Part shown: positions 32,716 to 41,222 of the stretch, one piece after another
Layout: each line of letters opens with the position of its first letter
How positions within the stretch are numbered: position 1 is the first letter of the stretch
DNA from: JAODBJ01 sp963782465
GTDB lineage: Bacteria; Actinomycetota; Acidimicrobiia; IMCC26256; PALSA-610
Assembly: GCA_963782465.1 (NCBI GenBank)
Contig: CAWAJR010000002.1
Location: forward strand, 372,001-436,000
Direction of reading: 5' to 3'
DNA: 64,000 bases
Made by a program: the position numbers and the translations under genes
The notes under the pieces: model-generated
The model's input: the letters and a program-made list of their open reading frames with translations, nothing else
Databases searched by the model: none
What the model was told of the DNA's origin: nothing

Positions 32716-34056
32716 TCAGCGCGGGTCGCTCTCGTCGTCGGTTTCGGCGAGCAGTTCGTGCTCGATGAGCAGGTCGGCGGCGCCGCGTACGACGTCGAAC
32801 GGCAAGGACGCGCGACGAGCGATGTCGAGCAACGAATGCGACCCGTCGGAAAGGTTGAGCACCCACAGCATCGCCATCTCGGCCGAGTGCCGATCGACGG
32901 CGCCGCCGACGGCGCGGTACAGGCCGCGGCGCCCGAGTTGGGGTTCGCCTTTCGGGTTGCGGTTGCGATAGCGACGGTCGCCCTCGATGACGCCGATCAC
33001 CGCGAGCAAGGTGGTGAGCGCGTCGCCGAGTGACGCGGCCGTGATGAAGTCGAGGTTGTCGGCCGACGTGTGGTACTCGGGGTATTCCCCGTGCGGTGAG
33101 CGGCTCAAGCGACCGACGGGCAGATCGAAACCGGGCGAGCAGTACTGGCGCTCGTCGTACCCGTAGGGGATGAAGTCGAGCGTCGTGAACGGTTGCCCGC
33201 TCGACGCGAGCACGTGCTCGACGGCGCGATCGACGAGCGTGCCGCCGCGGCGGCTGCGCTTGTAGCTGAACGCGCCCCGGTCGCCGACGCCCGACAGCAC
33301 GAGCCCCGCCACGATCCGGCCCACCTCATCCTCGTGCCGGGCCAGCCAGGTGATCGAACCGATCGTGCCCGGGATGAACAGGAAACGGTACGTGTGCCGC
33401 AGCGCCACACCCTGCAATGCCTGCGCCGCGAAGGTCGCGAGCGCGATCCCGGAGAGGTTGTCGTTCGCCATCGACGGATGGCAGATGTGGCAGCTCAGCA
33501 ACACTTCGGTGTCGCGGTCGCCGTCGACCACCGACTCGCCGTAGGTGAGCGAACCCTCGGTGAGCGTCGCGTCGATATCGACTTCGTACTCGCCATCGGG
33601 CAGGGCCTCGAACTGCTCGTGGCTCATACAGATGCCCCACGACCGGTCGTAGTACGAGGTGCGGTAGGGCACGAGCTTCGGCCGGTCGGGCAGCGTGAAG
33701 ACGTGCGCGGCGAACGCGTCCCTCGACATGCGCGCGTGCACCGGTTCGCTGTAGCTCACGACATGGAGGTTGTTGTCGGCGAAGTCGACGATGCGGCGCC
33801 CACTCGGGTCGGTCACCCGGGCGGAGGTGATGTTCCACTCCGGCGGGACGGTCCAATCGAGCACGGGCGTACCGCTCGGAACCTCGGAAATCGCGATCGG
33901 GACACGCGCGCCGATCCGCCGCAACGTTTCGCGCACGCCGGCCCCGGTGATACTCCGGCAGATCGGGAACAGCTCGCTCGCGAATGCGTACATCGCGTCG
34001 CCGGCTGCCGCACTCTCGACCTTCGCGCGCACATCGCCGAGTGACGGCGCAGTCAC
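32716..34056 (-). CDS. DUF4910/aminopeptidase-like protein of polysaccharide loci
   Basis: 446 residues from GTG 34056, overlapping the rfbF-like stop by GTGA. An N-terminal DUF2172-type domain (RSITGAGVRETLRRIGARVP, VLDWTVPPEWNI, SARVTDPSGRRIVDFA) is followed by a zinc-peptidase-like core. That core contains VLLSCHICHPSMANDNLSG (His and Asp ligands), FLFIPGTIGSITWL and YPEYHTSADNLDF. The C terminus is a small winged-helix-like domain (LLDIARRASLPFDVVRGAAD). Family members sit beside CDP-sugar genes in many O-antigen loci. Whether they cut an amide, act on a sugar or have lost catalysis is not known. Confidence 0.85.
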   Translation of the reverse strand: MTAPSLGDVRAKVESAAAGDAMYAFASELFPICRSITGAGVRETLRRIGARVPIAISEVPSGTPVLDWTVPPEWNITSARVTDPSGRRIVDFADNNLHVVSYSEPVHARMSRDAFAAHVFTLPDRPKLVPYRTSYYDRSWGICMSHEQFEALPDGEYEVDIDATLTEGSLTYGESVVDGDRDTEVLLSCHICHPSMANDNLSGIALATFAAQALQGVALRHTYRFLFIPGTIGSITWLARHEDEVGRIVAGLVLSGVGDRGAFSYKRSRRGGTLVDRAVEHVLASSGQPFTTLDFIPYGYDERQYCSPGFDLPVGRLSRSPHGEYPEYHTSADNLDFITAASLGDALTTLLAVIGVIEGDRRYRNRNPKGEPQLGRRGLYRAVGGAVDRHSAEMAMLWVLNLSDGSHSLLDIARRASLPFDVVRGAADLLIEHELLAETDDESDPR

Positions 34057-34868
34057 CAGACCTTCCAGGGAGCCTCGCCCCGCTGCCACATCTCGTTCAG
34101 CAGCGTGTACTCGCGGTACGTGTCCATGCCGGTCCAGAAGCCTTCGTGCACGAACACACCGAGCTGGCCGTCGCGCGCGACCTTCTGCATCGGGCCCTGC
34201 TCGAAGAGCAGCTCCGGTTCGTCGGTGAGGTATGAGAGGAACTCGCGTTCGAGCACGAAGAACCCGCCGCTGACGAGCCCTTCGGCCTTGGTCGGTTTCT
34301 CGTCGAACTCGAGTACGACCTCGCCCGACGCGCGCAACTCGCCGTAACGGGAGGTCGGGCGGACGCCGGTGACGGTGCCGATCCGACCGGACGCGCGATG
34401 GAACGCGAGCAGTTCGTCGATCGCGACGTTCCCGATGCCGTCGCCGTAGGTGAACATGAACGTCTGCGCGTCGATGTACTGCTGCACCCGGTAGAGGCGA
34501 CCGCCGGTGCCGGTGAGGAGGCCGGTCTCCGCGCAGGTGATCTCCCAGTCTTCGTCGCCGAGCTGGTTGTGGAACTGGAGTTCGTGCTCACCGCGGAGCC
34601 TGATCGTGAAGTCGGAGCGGTGTTCGCGGTAACGGAGGAAGTACTCCTTGATCTCCCACCCCTTGTACCCCAGGCACAGGACGAAGCGGCGAAAGCCGTA
34701 GTGGTGGTACAGCTTCATGATGTGCCAGAGGATCGGCTTCTCACCGATGTCGACGAGCGGCTTCGGGATGCTCTCGGTGACTTCGCGCAGGCGCGTGCCC
34801 AACCCGCCGCACAAGATGACGACGGGGATCTCAGACGCCGGCTGCTGGCTTTCGGGAACTGGCAACAT
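34053..34868 (-). CDS. rfbF: Glucose-1-phosphate cytidylyltransferase
   Basis: 271 residues from ATG 34868 (GGAGG close upstream; a GTG three codons earlier is an alternative). EIPVVILCGGLGTRLREVTE is the nucleotide-binding loop, followed by IPKPLVDIGEKPILWHIMKL, GFRRFVLCLGYKGWEIKEYF, FMFTYGDGIGNVAIDELLAF (metal site) and VHEGFWTGMDTYREYTLLNE. It makes CDP-glucose from CTP and Glc-1-P, the entry to CDP-3,6-dideoxy and branched sugars. The usual rfbG dehydratase is not recognised here. It is coupled to the DUF4910 gene downstream. Confidence 0.93.
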   Translation of the reverse strand: MLPVPESQQPASEIPVVILCGGLGTRLREVTESIPKPLVDIGEKPILWHIMKLYHHYGFRRFVLCLGYKGWEIKEYFLRYREHRSDFTIRLRGEHELQFHNQLGDEDWEITCAETGLLTGTGGRLYRVQQYIDAQTFMFTYGDGIGNVAIDELLAFHRASGRIGTVTGVRPTSRYGELRASGEVVLEFDEKPTKAEGLVSGGFFVLEREFLSYLTDEPELLFEQGPMQKVARDGQLGVFVHEGFWTGMDTYREYTLLNEMWQRGEAPWKVW

Positions 34869-34948
34869 GTCCTCCACCCGGAAGCGTAGTAACCGACACC
34901 CACCTCGTCGGGCTGGCCGCACGCGAGCGGTCACTAGCATCAGATCCA

Positions 34949-36001
34949 ATGGGCGCCGAGGCACCGCTGCGGGTCGCTGCGTTCCCCGCGGGCCGGCCCG
35001 GGCTCAGCAATCCGTACGCGGCGCTGTTCGCGGCGGCGTTGCGTGAGCAGGGCGCCATCGTCGACAACCTCGAAGTGCGCGCCCTGTTTCGCTCGCGGTA
35101 CGACATCATCCACGTCCACTGGCCCGAGTGGATCCTCGACGGGCGGTCGCGACGCCACAAAGCGACGTTCCTCACTGCGCTCGCCTGGTCTCGACGCCGG
35201 GGCGCCCGGGTCGTGTGGACCGTGCACAACATCGGGCACCACGAACGCGCGTCCCGGCCGGCACAGTGGGCCTGGCGCCCCTTCCTCTCCATGGTCGACG
35301 GCTTCATCAGCCTCACTGCACGCGGCGTCGGTGTCGCCCGTGACGCGTTCCCCGCGTTGCGCGACACCCCGGCGTTCGTCGTCCCCCACGGCCACTACCG
35401 CGATGCGTACCCGCACAGTGTCGGTGCCGAGGCAGCGCGTGCTCGCCTGGGCATACCGATTGGCGGGCGCGTCTACCTGTTCTTCGGGCAGCTTCGCCCG
35501 TACAAGGGCATCACCGACCTGGTTCGAGCCTTCCGAGCGCTCGATGATCCGTCAGCCGTGCTCGTCGTCGCGGGTCGCCCCATCTCCGACGACTTGCGCC
35601 GCGAGCTCGAGCGCGCCGCAGCCCCCGAACCTCGAGTCCATCTGCACTTCGGTCTCGTGCCGGTCGACGAGGTACAGAACTACTTCGCGGCCGCCGATGT
35701 CGTGGTCCTGCCCTATTCGGAGACGTTCAACTCGGGGGCAGCCATGCTCGCGCTCTCGTTCGACCGACCGATCATCGCTCCGGCAGCCGGCGCGTTCCCG
35801 GAACTGGAGGAGCGACTCGGGCGCGACTGGGTCGCGACCTATTCCGGACCGTTGTCGCCGGACATCTTGGCTGGTGTACCCGTGCCGGCCTCGGCACAGG
35901 CACCCCTCGACGACTACGGATGGGACACCGTCGGCAAGCGCGTGATGTTTGCTTACCGGTCGATCATGGGTCGCGCCCAGAAGTGCTCGCCGGCCTCTTG
36001 A
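34949..36001 (+). CDS. Glycosyltransferase family 1/4 (GT-B)
   Basis: 350 residues, divergent from rfbF with about 80 bases between. The N domain has YDIIHVHWPEWILDG and VVWTVHNIGHHERAS. The C domain has RVYLFFGQLRPYKGITDLVR, AVLVVAGRPISDDL, YFAAADVVVLPYSETFNSGA (EX7E-like region) and AMLALSFDRPIIAPAAGAFP. It resembles GumH/WcaL-type transferases of exopolysaccharide systems. The product ends shortly after the C-terminal helix and is complete. Donor specificity is not predictable. Confidence 0.88.
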   Translation: MGAEAPLRVAAFPAGRPGLSNPYAALFAAALREQGAIVDNLEVRALFRSRYDIIHVHWPEWILDGRSRRHKATFLTALAWSRRRGARVVWTVHNIGHHERASRPAQWAWRPFLSMVDGFISLTARGVGVARDAFPALRDTPAFVVPHGHYRDAYPHSVGAEAARARLGIPIGGRVYLFFGQLRPYKGITDLVRAFRALDDPSAVLVVAGRPISDDLRRELERAAAPEPRVHLHFGLVPVDEVQNYFAAADVVVLPYSETFNSGAAMLALSFDRPIIAPAAGAFPELEERLGRDWVATYSGPLSPDILAGVPVPASAQAPLDDYGWDTVGKRVMFAYRSIMGRAQKCSPAS

Positions 36002-36053
36002 GCCGCTCGAGGCCGCGACGGTTTCGAACGAGAGCCGTACGCGAAACTTGTTC

Positions 36054-37283
36054 ATGCTCCGCCTGGCGACGATGTTCGTCGCGCTCGCAATCATCAGCGC
36101 GAGCGCGCTCGCCTCCAACGCGCTCGCGGTGGCACCGAGCAGGATCGCGGGCGAAGCCAGCATCACTCGATACGTCAACATGCCGGGCGATCAGGTCGTC
36201 ACCGTTCCCGACGGGACCTACACCGGCGGAACGGTGAGCGCTCCGCACCCGGCGACGCACGGCAAGAACCGGGGATGGTTGGTACTCCGAGCGCGGACAA
36301 AGGACGGCGTCGTCGTCGACCTCGCCGGGAACCAGCTGACGCTCGACGCCCAGACCAGCCGGGTGCTGTTCGTCGGTTTTCGCTTCGTGAACGGCTCGAT
36401 ACGCGTCTACGGTCACGACATCGCGTTCTGGTACACCGATCACACGTTTTCGGCGCAGGTGTGGGCCAGGCAAGCGGCTGATCCGTCGCACCCCGAGCGC
36501 GGTTACTACCGCGCACCCCGCACGATCTACGTCGACCAGTCGTCCTCGGTACGGGATTCCTTCTACGGGACTGACGCGCACGACACGGGCACGGCATTCT
36601 TGATCAGCCGCAGCAGCCAACTCTCGCTGACGGGAGTGCACACATGGAACCTCACCGACGCGGGCCTCGATCCGAACGACGTGGTGCACTCGGACGCTAT
36701 CGGCGACGCGACGGGCACCACACACCACTTCTCCATCCGCAGTTCATGGATCGAGGGAAGGATTCTGGTCGAGGATTCCGCCGGCCAAGGCGGCTCGAAG
36801 GGCGGCCCGAATCGCGACATGTTGTTCGAGGACTTGTGGTCTTCGGGTTCTCCGAGCGTTGGTTTCATCTTCACGTCGGGAAAGGCCACGGAACCTCGCG
36901 GCATCTTCGGCCGGCGGGTGCGGGTCCGTTCTTGGGGCCACCACGCGCAGCAGGACCGCATCGACACGATCGACGGCGTGCGCGTCGACCCCAACGCCGA
37001 CCCGCGCCGCATTGACATCGTCGACGAGCAGGTCGTGACGACTCCGCCGCCACCGAACGCGAAGAGCCCGGCCGCAACGTGGCGCGCCGATCATCCGTAC
37101 GAGAGCTGGCCGTCGTACTTCGGCTTCGCGAGCTCGTCGCAGGGCACGGGCGCGCTGGGCATCGCACTACTCGCCGCGGGCGTCGTGGCCTTGCTGGCCA
37201 CGTCGTTCTTCACCGTTTTCCATCGACGACGTCGTGTTCGCCGAAGTGCGCGCAAGACGACGAACCAGGCAGGCACGGCGTGA
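36054..37283 (+). CDS. Secreted, C-terminally membrane-anchored beta-helix-like protein
   Basis: 409 residues from ATG 36054 with a signal peptide (MLRLATMFVALAIISASALA then ASNALAVAP). The body shows pectate-lyase-like strands: DQVVTVPDGTYTGGTVSAPH, DGVVVDLAGNQLTLDAQTSR, VLFVGFRFVNGSIRVYGHDI, TIYVDQSSSVRDSFYGTDAH and RVRSWGHHAQQDRIDTIDG. A Pro-rich linker and one membrane span (GALGIALLAAGVVALLATSF) end in a basic tail. Residues 30-340 are clearly paralogous to the C-terminal half of the riboswitch-controlled protein at 39128-41098, strand by strand. No catalytic residues of a known lyase are evident. It overlaps the Asn-synthetase-like gene by one base. Confidence 0.8.
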   Translation: MLRLATMFVALAIISASALASNALAVAPSRIAGEASITRYVNMPGDQVVTVPDGTYTGGTVSAPHPATHGKNRGWLVLRARTKDGVVVDLAGNQLTLDAQTSRVLFVGFRFVNGSIRVYGHDIAFWYTDHTFSAQVWARQAADPSHPERGYYRAPRTIYVDQSSSVRDSFYGTDAHDTGTAFLISRSSQLSLTGVHTWNLTDAGLDPNDVVHSDAIGDATGTTHHFSIRSSWIEGRILVEDSAGQGGSKGGPNRDMLFEDLWSSGSPSVGFIFTSGKATEPRGIFGRRVRVRSWGHHAQQDRIDTIDGVRVDPNADPRRIDIVDEQVVTTPPPPNAKSPAATWRADHPYESWPSYFGFASSSQGTGALGIALLAAGVVALLATSFFTVFHRRRRVRRSARKTTNQAGTA

Positions 37284-39100
37284 TGCACGGTTTGGCAATG
37301 TCGTTCGCGTCCGAAGAGGACGGCCGGCGAGCAGCCTTTGTGCAACGGGCGGTTCGTGTTCTCCAAGTCGTGGCCCAGTCGCCGGCGACCGTCGTGCGGC
37401 AGGCCGGCGGGGCGGTAGTACTCGCGGGGACGTCGGCACACACGTCGGATCTTCCGGGGACCTTCGCGGCTCCGCTCACGGCGACGCTCGTCAGCGTCGA
37501 CGGGCAGGTCGTCGAACCGCACAAGCTGCCGCGACTCGCGGACCACGGTCGAGTGGCGTTCGACCGCATCGCGCCTCCCGGCGCAATGCTCTGCTGGTCG
37601 GAACAAACCGCCGAAGTCGTCGCGTACACCGACTCGGTCGGGCTCAAGCAACTCTTCTACGCCGAGGGCACGGGGATGGCACTGTGCGCCACCTCGAGCG
37701 TCGCGATCGGTGCGGTGCTCGGCCTCGAACTCGACGACGAGGCCATCGCCGCCTTTGCCTTGCTCGGCTACTACGCGGGTACGAGGACAGCGTTTCGTGG
37801 GGTGAAGAAGCTGCCTCCGGCCGGTGCGTGCACGTTGCGCAGCGGACGGGCGGCCATCCACACCTATGCGCAACCAGTGTTCGAGGTGGCGCGCAGCCGC
37901 TCGGGTGATGCGCCGTCGGGCGTGGACGCGGTGCGTACTGCGCTCGGCGCGTGCATTCGCGCCTTTCCCGACGCGACGCTCGAGCTGAGCGGCGGCATGG
38001 ACAGCCGGATGATCGTCGCAACGCTCACGCAGCAAGAGCGTCTGCATCGGTCGGCGTTCACACTCGCGTCGAACGACACCGACAACGTGGCGATCGCTCG
38101 CCAGATCGTGGCGCTCGCCGGTTTCGATCACCAAGTTGTCGAGCCGGGCCATGTCGCTGAGCTCGCAGGCTCGAAGCTGGCTGCATTGTGCCATGACGCA
38201 TCGCTCGCACGCGACCACGCGACGAATGCGATCGACAGCGCGACCCTCGACTGGGTCGAGCGCGGTTTGCACCAGGGCGGGCGCATCACCGGGCAGAACG
38301 GTGAGTTCGCACGGGGCGTCTACTACCGAGGCATTCCCACCTCGCTCGTCGACCGCCGCGCCGCCTCGGGAGTCGCGGCGCGCGGTCTCGCCCGCTACGT
38401 CACCGACTGGCGCCTCCTCGTCAACCGATCGCTCGACGACCGCCTCTTCCCGCCCGGTTTGCTCGATGCAGGGCGCGACCTCGTTCGGCACGAGGTTGCA
38501 GCGACACTCGAGCTTCACGCACCCGAGTACACACGCGGGCTCGACGAGTTGTACCTCACGTTGCGCATGAGCCGCTGGGTCGGCCCTGAGTACAGCGCTT
38601 CGGCCACTCGGCGTCCGGTCCTCGCGCCCTTCTTTCATCCGAGCTACCTCGAATGGGCGCGCTCGATGCCGGCGAGCGCGAAGCGGAACGGACGCGTGTT
38701 CGCGCTGGTTCTGACGCGGCTGGACCCCGTGCTTGCCGCGCTGCCCCTCGACCGTCGGACGTACACGATCGCTGATCTCGCGAACGGCAACCTGAACGCC
38801 CGCCTCGGCAATGCGGCGCGGCTCGCCCGACGCCTCCAAGCGAAAGTCGCGCAACGCGCCCGCGGCGCGGAGATGGCCTATTCCACGACCCGCACCGTCG
38901 CCGGTTCCATCGTCGAACACTGGCGCACCGACCCGAGGGCGCTCGACCCCCTCCTCGGCGTCGGCTTCCTCAGGCCCGAGGGCATTTCCGATCTCACGGT
39001 GGGTACCGCAACCGAGAGTTCCGCCACGATCGGCTTCCTGATCAGCCTGGCGGGAACGCTCGACATCGTCTCGGCCGCACGGTCGGTCGCGATTCCCTGA
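37283..39100 (+). CDS. Asparagine-synthetase-like PP-loop protein without glutaminase Cys (1)
   Basis: 605 residues from ATG 37283 (an adjacent GTG at 37280 is equally possible). The C domain has the ATP-pyrophosphatase loop DATLELSGGMDSRMIVATLT (SGGxDS near 236), then VALAGFDHQVVEPGHV and ITGQNGEFARGVYYRG. The N-terminal 200 residues keep the class II amidotransferase fold in outline (YTDSVGLKQLFYAEG, FRGVKKLPPAGACTLRSG) but begin MHGLAMSF, with no Cys at position 2. Glutamine hydrolysis should therefore be absent. It may use free amines or ammonia, as in beta-lactam-synthetase and lasso-cyclase relatives. It lies between two paralogous beta-helix genes, which suggests an amide- or ester-forming modification of glycan or protein. 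Confidence 0.8.
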   Translation: MHGLAMSFASEEDGRRAAFVQRAVRVLQVVAQSPATVVRQAGGAVVLAGTSAHTSDLPGTFAAPLTATLVSVDGQVVEPHKLPRLADHGRVAFDRIAPPGAMLCWSEQTAEVVAYTDSVGLKQLFYAEGTGMALCATSSVAIGAVLGLELDDEAIAAFALLGYYAGTRTAFRGVKKLPPAGACTLRSGRAAIHTYAQPVFEVARSRSGDAPSGVDAVRTALGACIRAFPDATLELSGGMDSRMIVATLTQQERLHRSAFTLASNDTDNVAIARQIVALAGFDHQVVEPGHVAELAGSKLAALCHDASLARDHATNAIDSATLDWVERGLHQGGRITGQNGEFARGVYYRGIPTSLVDRRAASGVAARGLARYVTDWRLLVNRSLDDRLFPPGLLDAGRDLVRHEVAATLELHAPEYTRGLDELYLTLRMSRWVGPEYSASATRRPVLAPFFHPSYLEWARSMPASAKRNGRVFALVLTRLDPVLAALPLDRRTYTIADLANGNLNARLGNAARLARRLQAKVAQRARGAEMAYSTTRTVAGSIVEHWRTDPRALDPLLGVGFLRPEGISDLTVGTATESSATIGFLISLAGTLDIVSAARSVAIP

Positions 39101-39127
39101 TCACGTCGGTCCACCGTCCGGCCGGCG

Positions 39128-41098
39128 TCAGAACAGCGTCGACGCCCAATCGTCGTAGCCGTGGGCGTTGCGCCAGGTCTGTGCCGGGCTCGGGGTACCC
39201 GCCGGCGGCGCGGAGGTGCTGATGCCGCTGTCGACCACGTCGACCCGCGACGGAATGGTGTTGCTGGTGCGGATCTGCTGGCCGTCGATGATCTCGAGCC
39301 GGTCGAGCCCGTTGTGGTGGCCCCACGATCGGATGTCGATCCGGCGCCCGGAGATGCCGCGTGGCGTCACGGTGCGCTTGGCCGTGAACGTGAAGCCTCC
39401 GCTCGGCGAATTCGACACCCAGGTGCGTTCGAAGTCGAGGTCAACCGGTCCGCCCGACGTTCCGTCCTTGCTGTCTTGGATCATGATCCGTCCCCGCAAC
39501 CACGAGTCGAGGACGCGCAACCCCGAGATCTTCCCCCCGACGCCACCGATTACGTCGGGATGCACGACGTCTTGCGGGTCAAGGTCGTCGTCGGTCATGT
39601 TCCAGGCCGACACACCCTGCAGGAGGGTGTCGGTGCTGTTCGACACGAGGAACGCCGAGCCCGTGTCGTGCACGTCGGCGCCGTAGAACGAGACGCGCTG
39701 GGTCGACTGCTTGTCGGCATAGATCGTGCGCGGTGCTCGGTAGGGGCCGCGTTCGGGGTGCGACTTGTCAGGCGCTTGGCCGACCCACGCCTGCGCGGGG
39801 AATGAGTGGTCGGTGTACCAGAACGCGAGGTTGTTCCCGTACGCATAGAGCGAACCGTTGATGAACTTGAAGCCGACGAAGAGCACCCGGCTCGTCGTCG
39901 CGTCGAGCGTCAGCGGCGATCCGGAGAGGTCGACCACCACGCCGTCCTTGGACTCGGCGCGCAGCACGAGCCATCCCTTGTACTTCCCGGCCGTGGCCGC
40001 GTGGGGAGCAGAAACGGTTCCGGCTCGGTACGTCCCGTCGGGGACGGTCAGCACCTGGTCGCCGTGCTGCTGGATGTAGGTGACGATGTTCGAACCAAGA
40101 TCGGTCGGGGGTGGTGACGGTGACCCGTCGCCCGGGCTCGTCGTCGGCGTCGTGCTCGGCGTCGTGCTCGGCGATGTGCTCGGCGATGTGCTCGGCGATG
40201 TGCTCGGCGGCACGCCGGGGTGGGTCGCCGGGGACCGGGCGGGGATGGTCGTCGACGGGGCCTTCGAACCGCTCTTGCCGCCGCTGCCCCGGAAGTACTC
40301 GGGGTAGTGCACCGCGGTCCCGTTGGCCGACATGACCTCCCACGAACCACTCGCGAGCCGCACGAGCCCGACGAGCACGCGGCTGCGCAACGCGCTCGCG
40401 CTGTAGACGCCGGCGCCGTAGCCGTACACGTGACTGTCGTTGGCCGTCAGCCAGTAGCCGTGACCGTGCGAGGGTACGGCGATGCTCGTCACGGCTGCGC
40501 TCGCGTGCCCCGCGGCGGACCCGTGGAACGCGGCGTGACCAAAGCTGAAGACGCCACCGTCCTGGGCCACGAGCCAGTAGCCGAGGCCGTCGCGAGTCGG
40601 CGCCATCGCCGCGATCGGGCTCTTCAACCGGATGACGGCGGCCGAACCGCGGAAGTGGGCATCACCGAAGCTGAACACCCCACCGTCGGAGGCAACCAGC
40701 CAGTAGCCCCGGCCCGAAGGCGTCGCGGCCATGCCGACGATCGGCTCGTTGAGATGGATCGCGCCGAGTGAACCTTTGAAACGCGCGTTGCCGAAGCTGA
40801 ACACGCCGCCGTCGGAGGCCGTCAACCAGTAGCCGTGGCCGGATGGCGTCGCGGCGATGCCGACGATCGGTTCCCTGAGATGGATGCTCTGGGCGCCGCC
40901 GTAGGGACGGGCGTCGCCGAAGCCACGTACGAGGCCGTTCGAGTAGACGACCCAATAGCCACGACCCGAGGGCGTCGAGGCGAACGAGACCGGAGCCACC
41001 GCCGGTGTCTGCGCCTGGAGCATCCCCTGCCAGCCGCCGATCGCGGCCAGTGTGAGGATGGTCGCACCGATCGCGATCGCGCGTCGACGGTGTCGCAT
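39128..41098 (-). CDS. Secreted GYWL-repeat/beta-helix protein under a c-di-GMP riboswitch
   Basis: 656 residues. A signal peptide (RRRAIAIGATILTLAAIGGW) is followed by about six repeats (residues 35-270, cores GYWLTASDGGVFSFGNARFK and IVGMAATPSG). A Ser/Thr/Pro stalk at 295-345 is encoded by 12-bp DNA repeats. A C-terminal beta-helix-like domain follows (GDQVLTVPDGTYRAGTVSAP, DGVVVDLSGSPLTLDATTSR, VLFVGFKFINGSLYAYGNNL, RIDIRSWGHHNGLDRLEIID). That domain is paralogous to 36054-37283 but has no membrane anchor. A surface or matrix adhesin or glycan-binding protein is the best guess. The riboswitch 33 bases upstream ties it to cyclic di-GMP, a biofilm signal. Confidence 0.85.
   Translation of the reverse strand: MRHRRRAIAIGATILTLAAIGGWQGMLQAQTPAVAPVSFASTPSGRGYWVVYSNGLVRGFGDARPYGGAQSIHLREPIVGIAATPSGHGYWLTASDGGVFSFGNARFKGSLGAIHLNEPIVGMAATPSGRGYWLVASDGGVFSFGDAHFRGSAAVIRLKSPIAAMAPTRDGLGYWLVAQDGGVFSFGHAAFHGSAAGHASAAVTSIAVPSHGHGYWLTANDSHVYGYGAGVYSASALRSRVLVGLVRLASGSWEVMSANGTAVHYPEYFRGSGGKSGSKAPSTTIPARSPATHPGVPPSTSPSTSPSTSPSTTPSTTPTTSPGDGSPSPPPTDLGSNIVTYIQQHGDQVLTVPDGTYRAGTVSAPHAATAGKYKGWLVLRAESKDGVVVDLSGSPLTLDATTSRVLFVGFKFINGSLYAYGNNLAFWYTDHSFPAQAWVGQAPDKSHPERGPYRAPRTIYADKQSTQRVSFYGADVHDTGSAFLVSNSTDTLLQGVSAWNMTDDDLDPQDVVHPDVIGGVGGKISGLRVLDSWLRGRIMIQDSKDGTSGGPVDLDFERTWVSNSPSGGFTFTAKRTVTPRGISGRRIDIRSWGHHNGLDRLEIIDGQQIRTSNTIPSRVDVVDSGISTSAPPAGTPSPAQTWRNAHGYDDWASTLF
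40146..40205. repeat. Five 12-bp tandem repeats encoding a Ser/Thr/Pro stalk
   Basis: GGCGTCGTGCTC twice, then GGCGATGTGCTC three times, all in frame on the minus strand as STSP/STTP units. It is a slippage-prone minisatellite that can change stalk length without breaking the frame. Confidence 0.9.
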
Positions 41099-41130
41099 AA
41101 AGCCCCGGGCCCTTCGTCGGTCCAGGGCTG

Positions 41131-41222
41131 GCGGTCGGGTTCGGCAACCCGGCTAGGTCCCCCGCAGGACCCCCGTGGCTTTGCGTCCTCGAATCGCTTC
41201 GAGTTTGCCCTTTCGACCCGCC
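41131..41222 (-). promoter_or_regulatory. Cyclic di-GMP-I (GEMM-I) riboswitch
   Basis: On the minus strand the leader reads GGGCAAAC, then a CTCGAA/TTCGAG hairpin, then GGACGCAAAGCC (41188-41177). Next come a GGTCC/GGACC hairpin and TAGCCGGGTTGCCG (41155-41142). These are the invariant blocks of the GEMM-I aptamer in correct order and spacing. The P1 stem pairs GCGGGTCG with CGACCGC. Downstream, AGCCCTGG can pair with CCCGGGGCT, which covers the G-rich ribosome-binding site just before the ATG at 41098, so a translational or terminator switch is plausible. Confidence 0.93.

Noticed and set aside
37283..39100. Lasso-peptide cyclase cluster
   Set aside because: The PP-loop protein lacks Cys2 as cyclases do, but no precursor peptide, RRE protein or transglutaminase-type protease is next to it.
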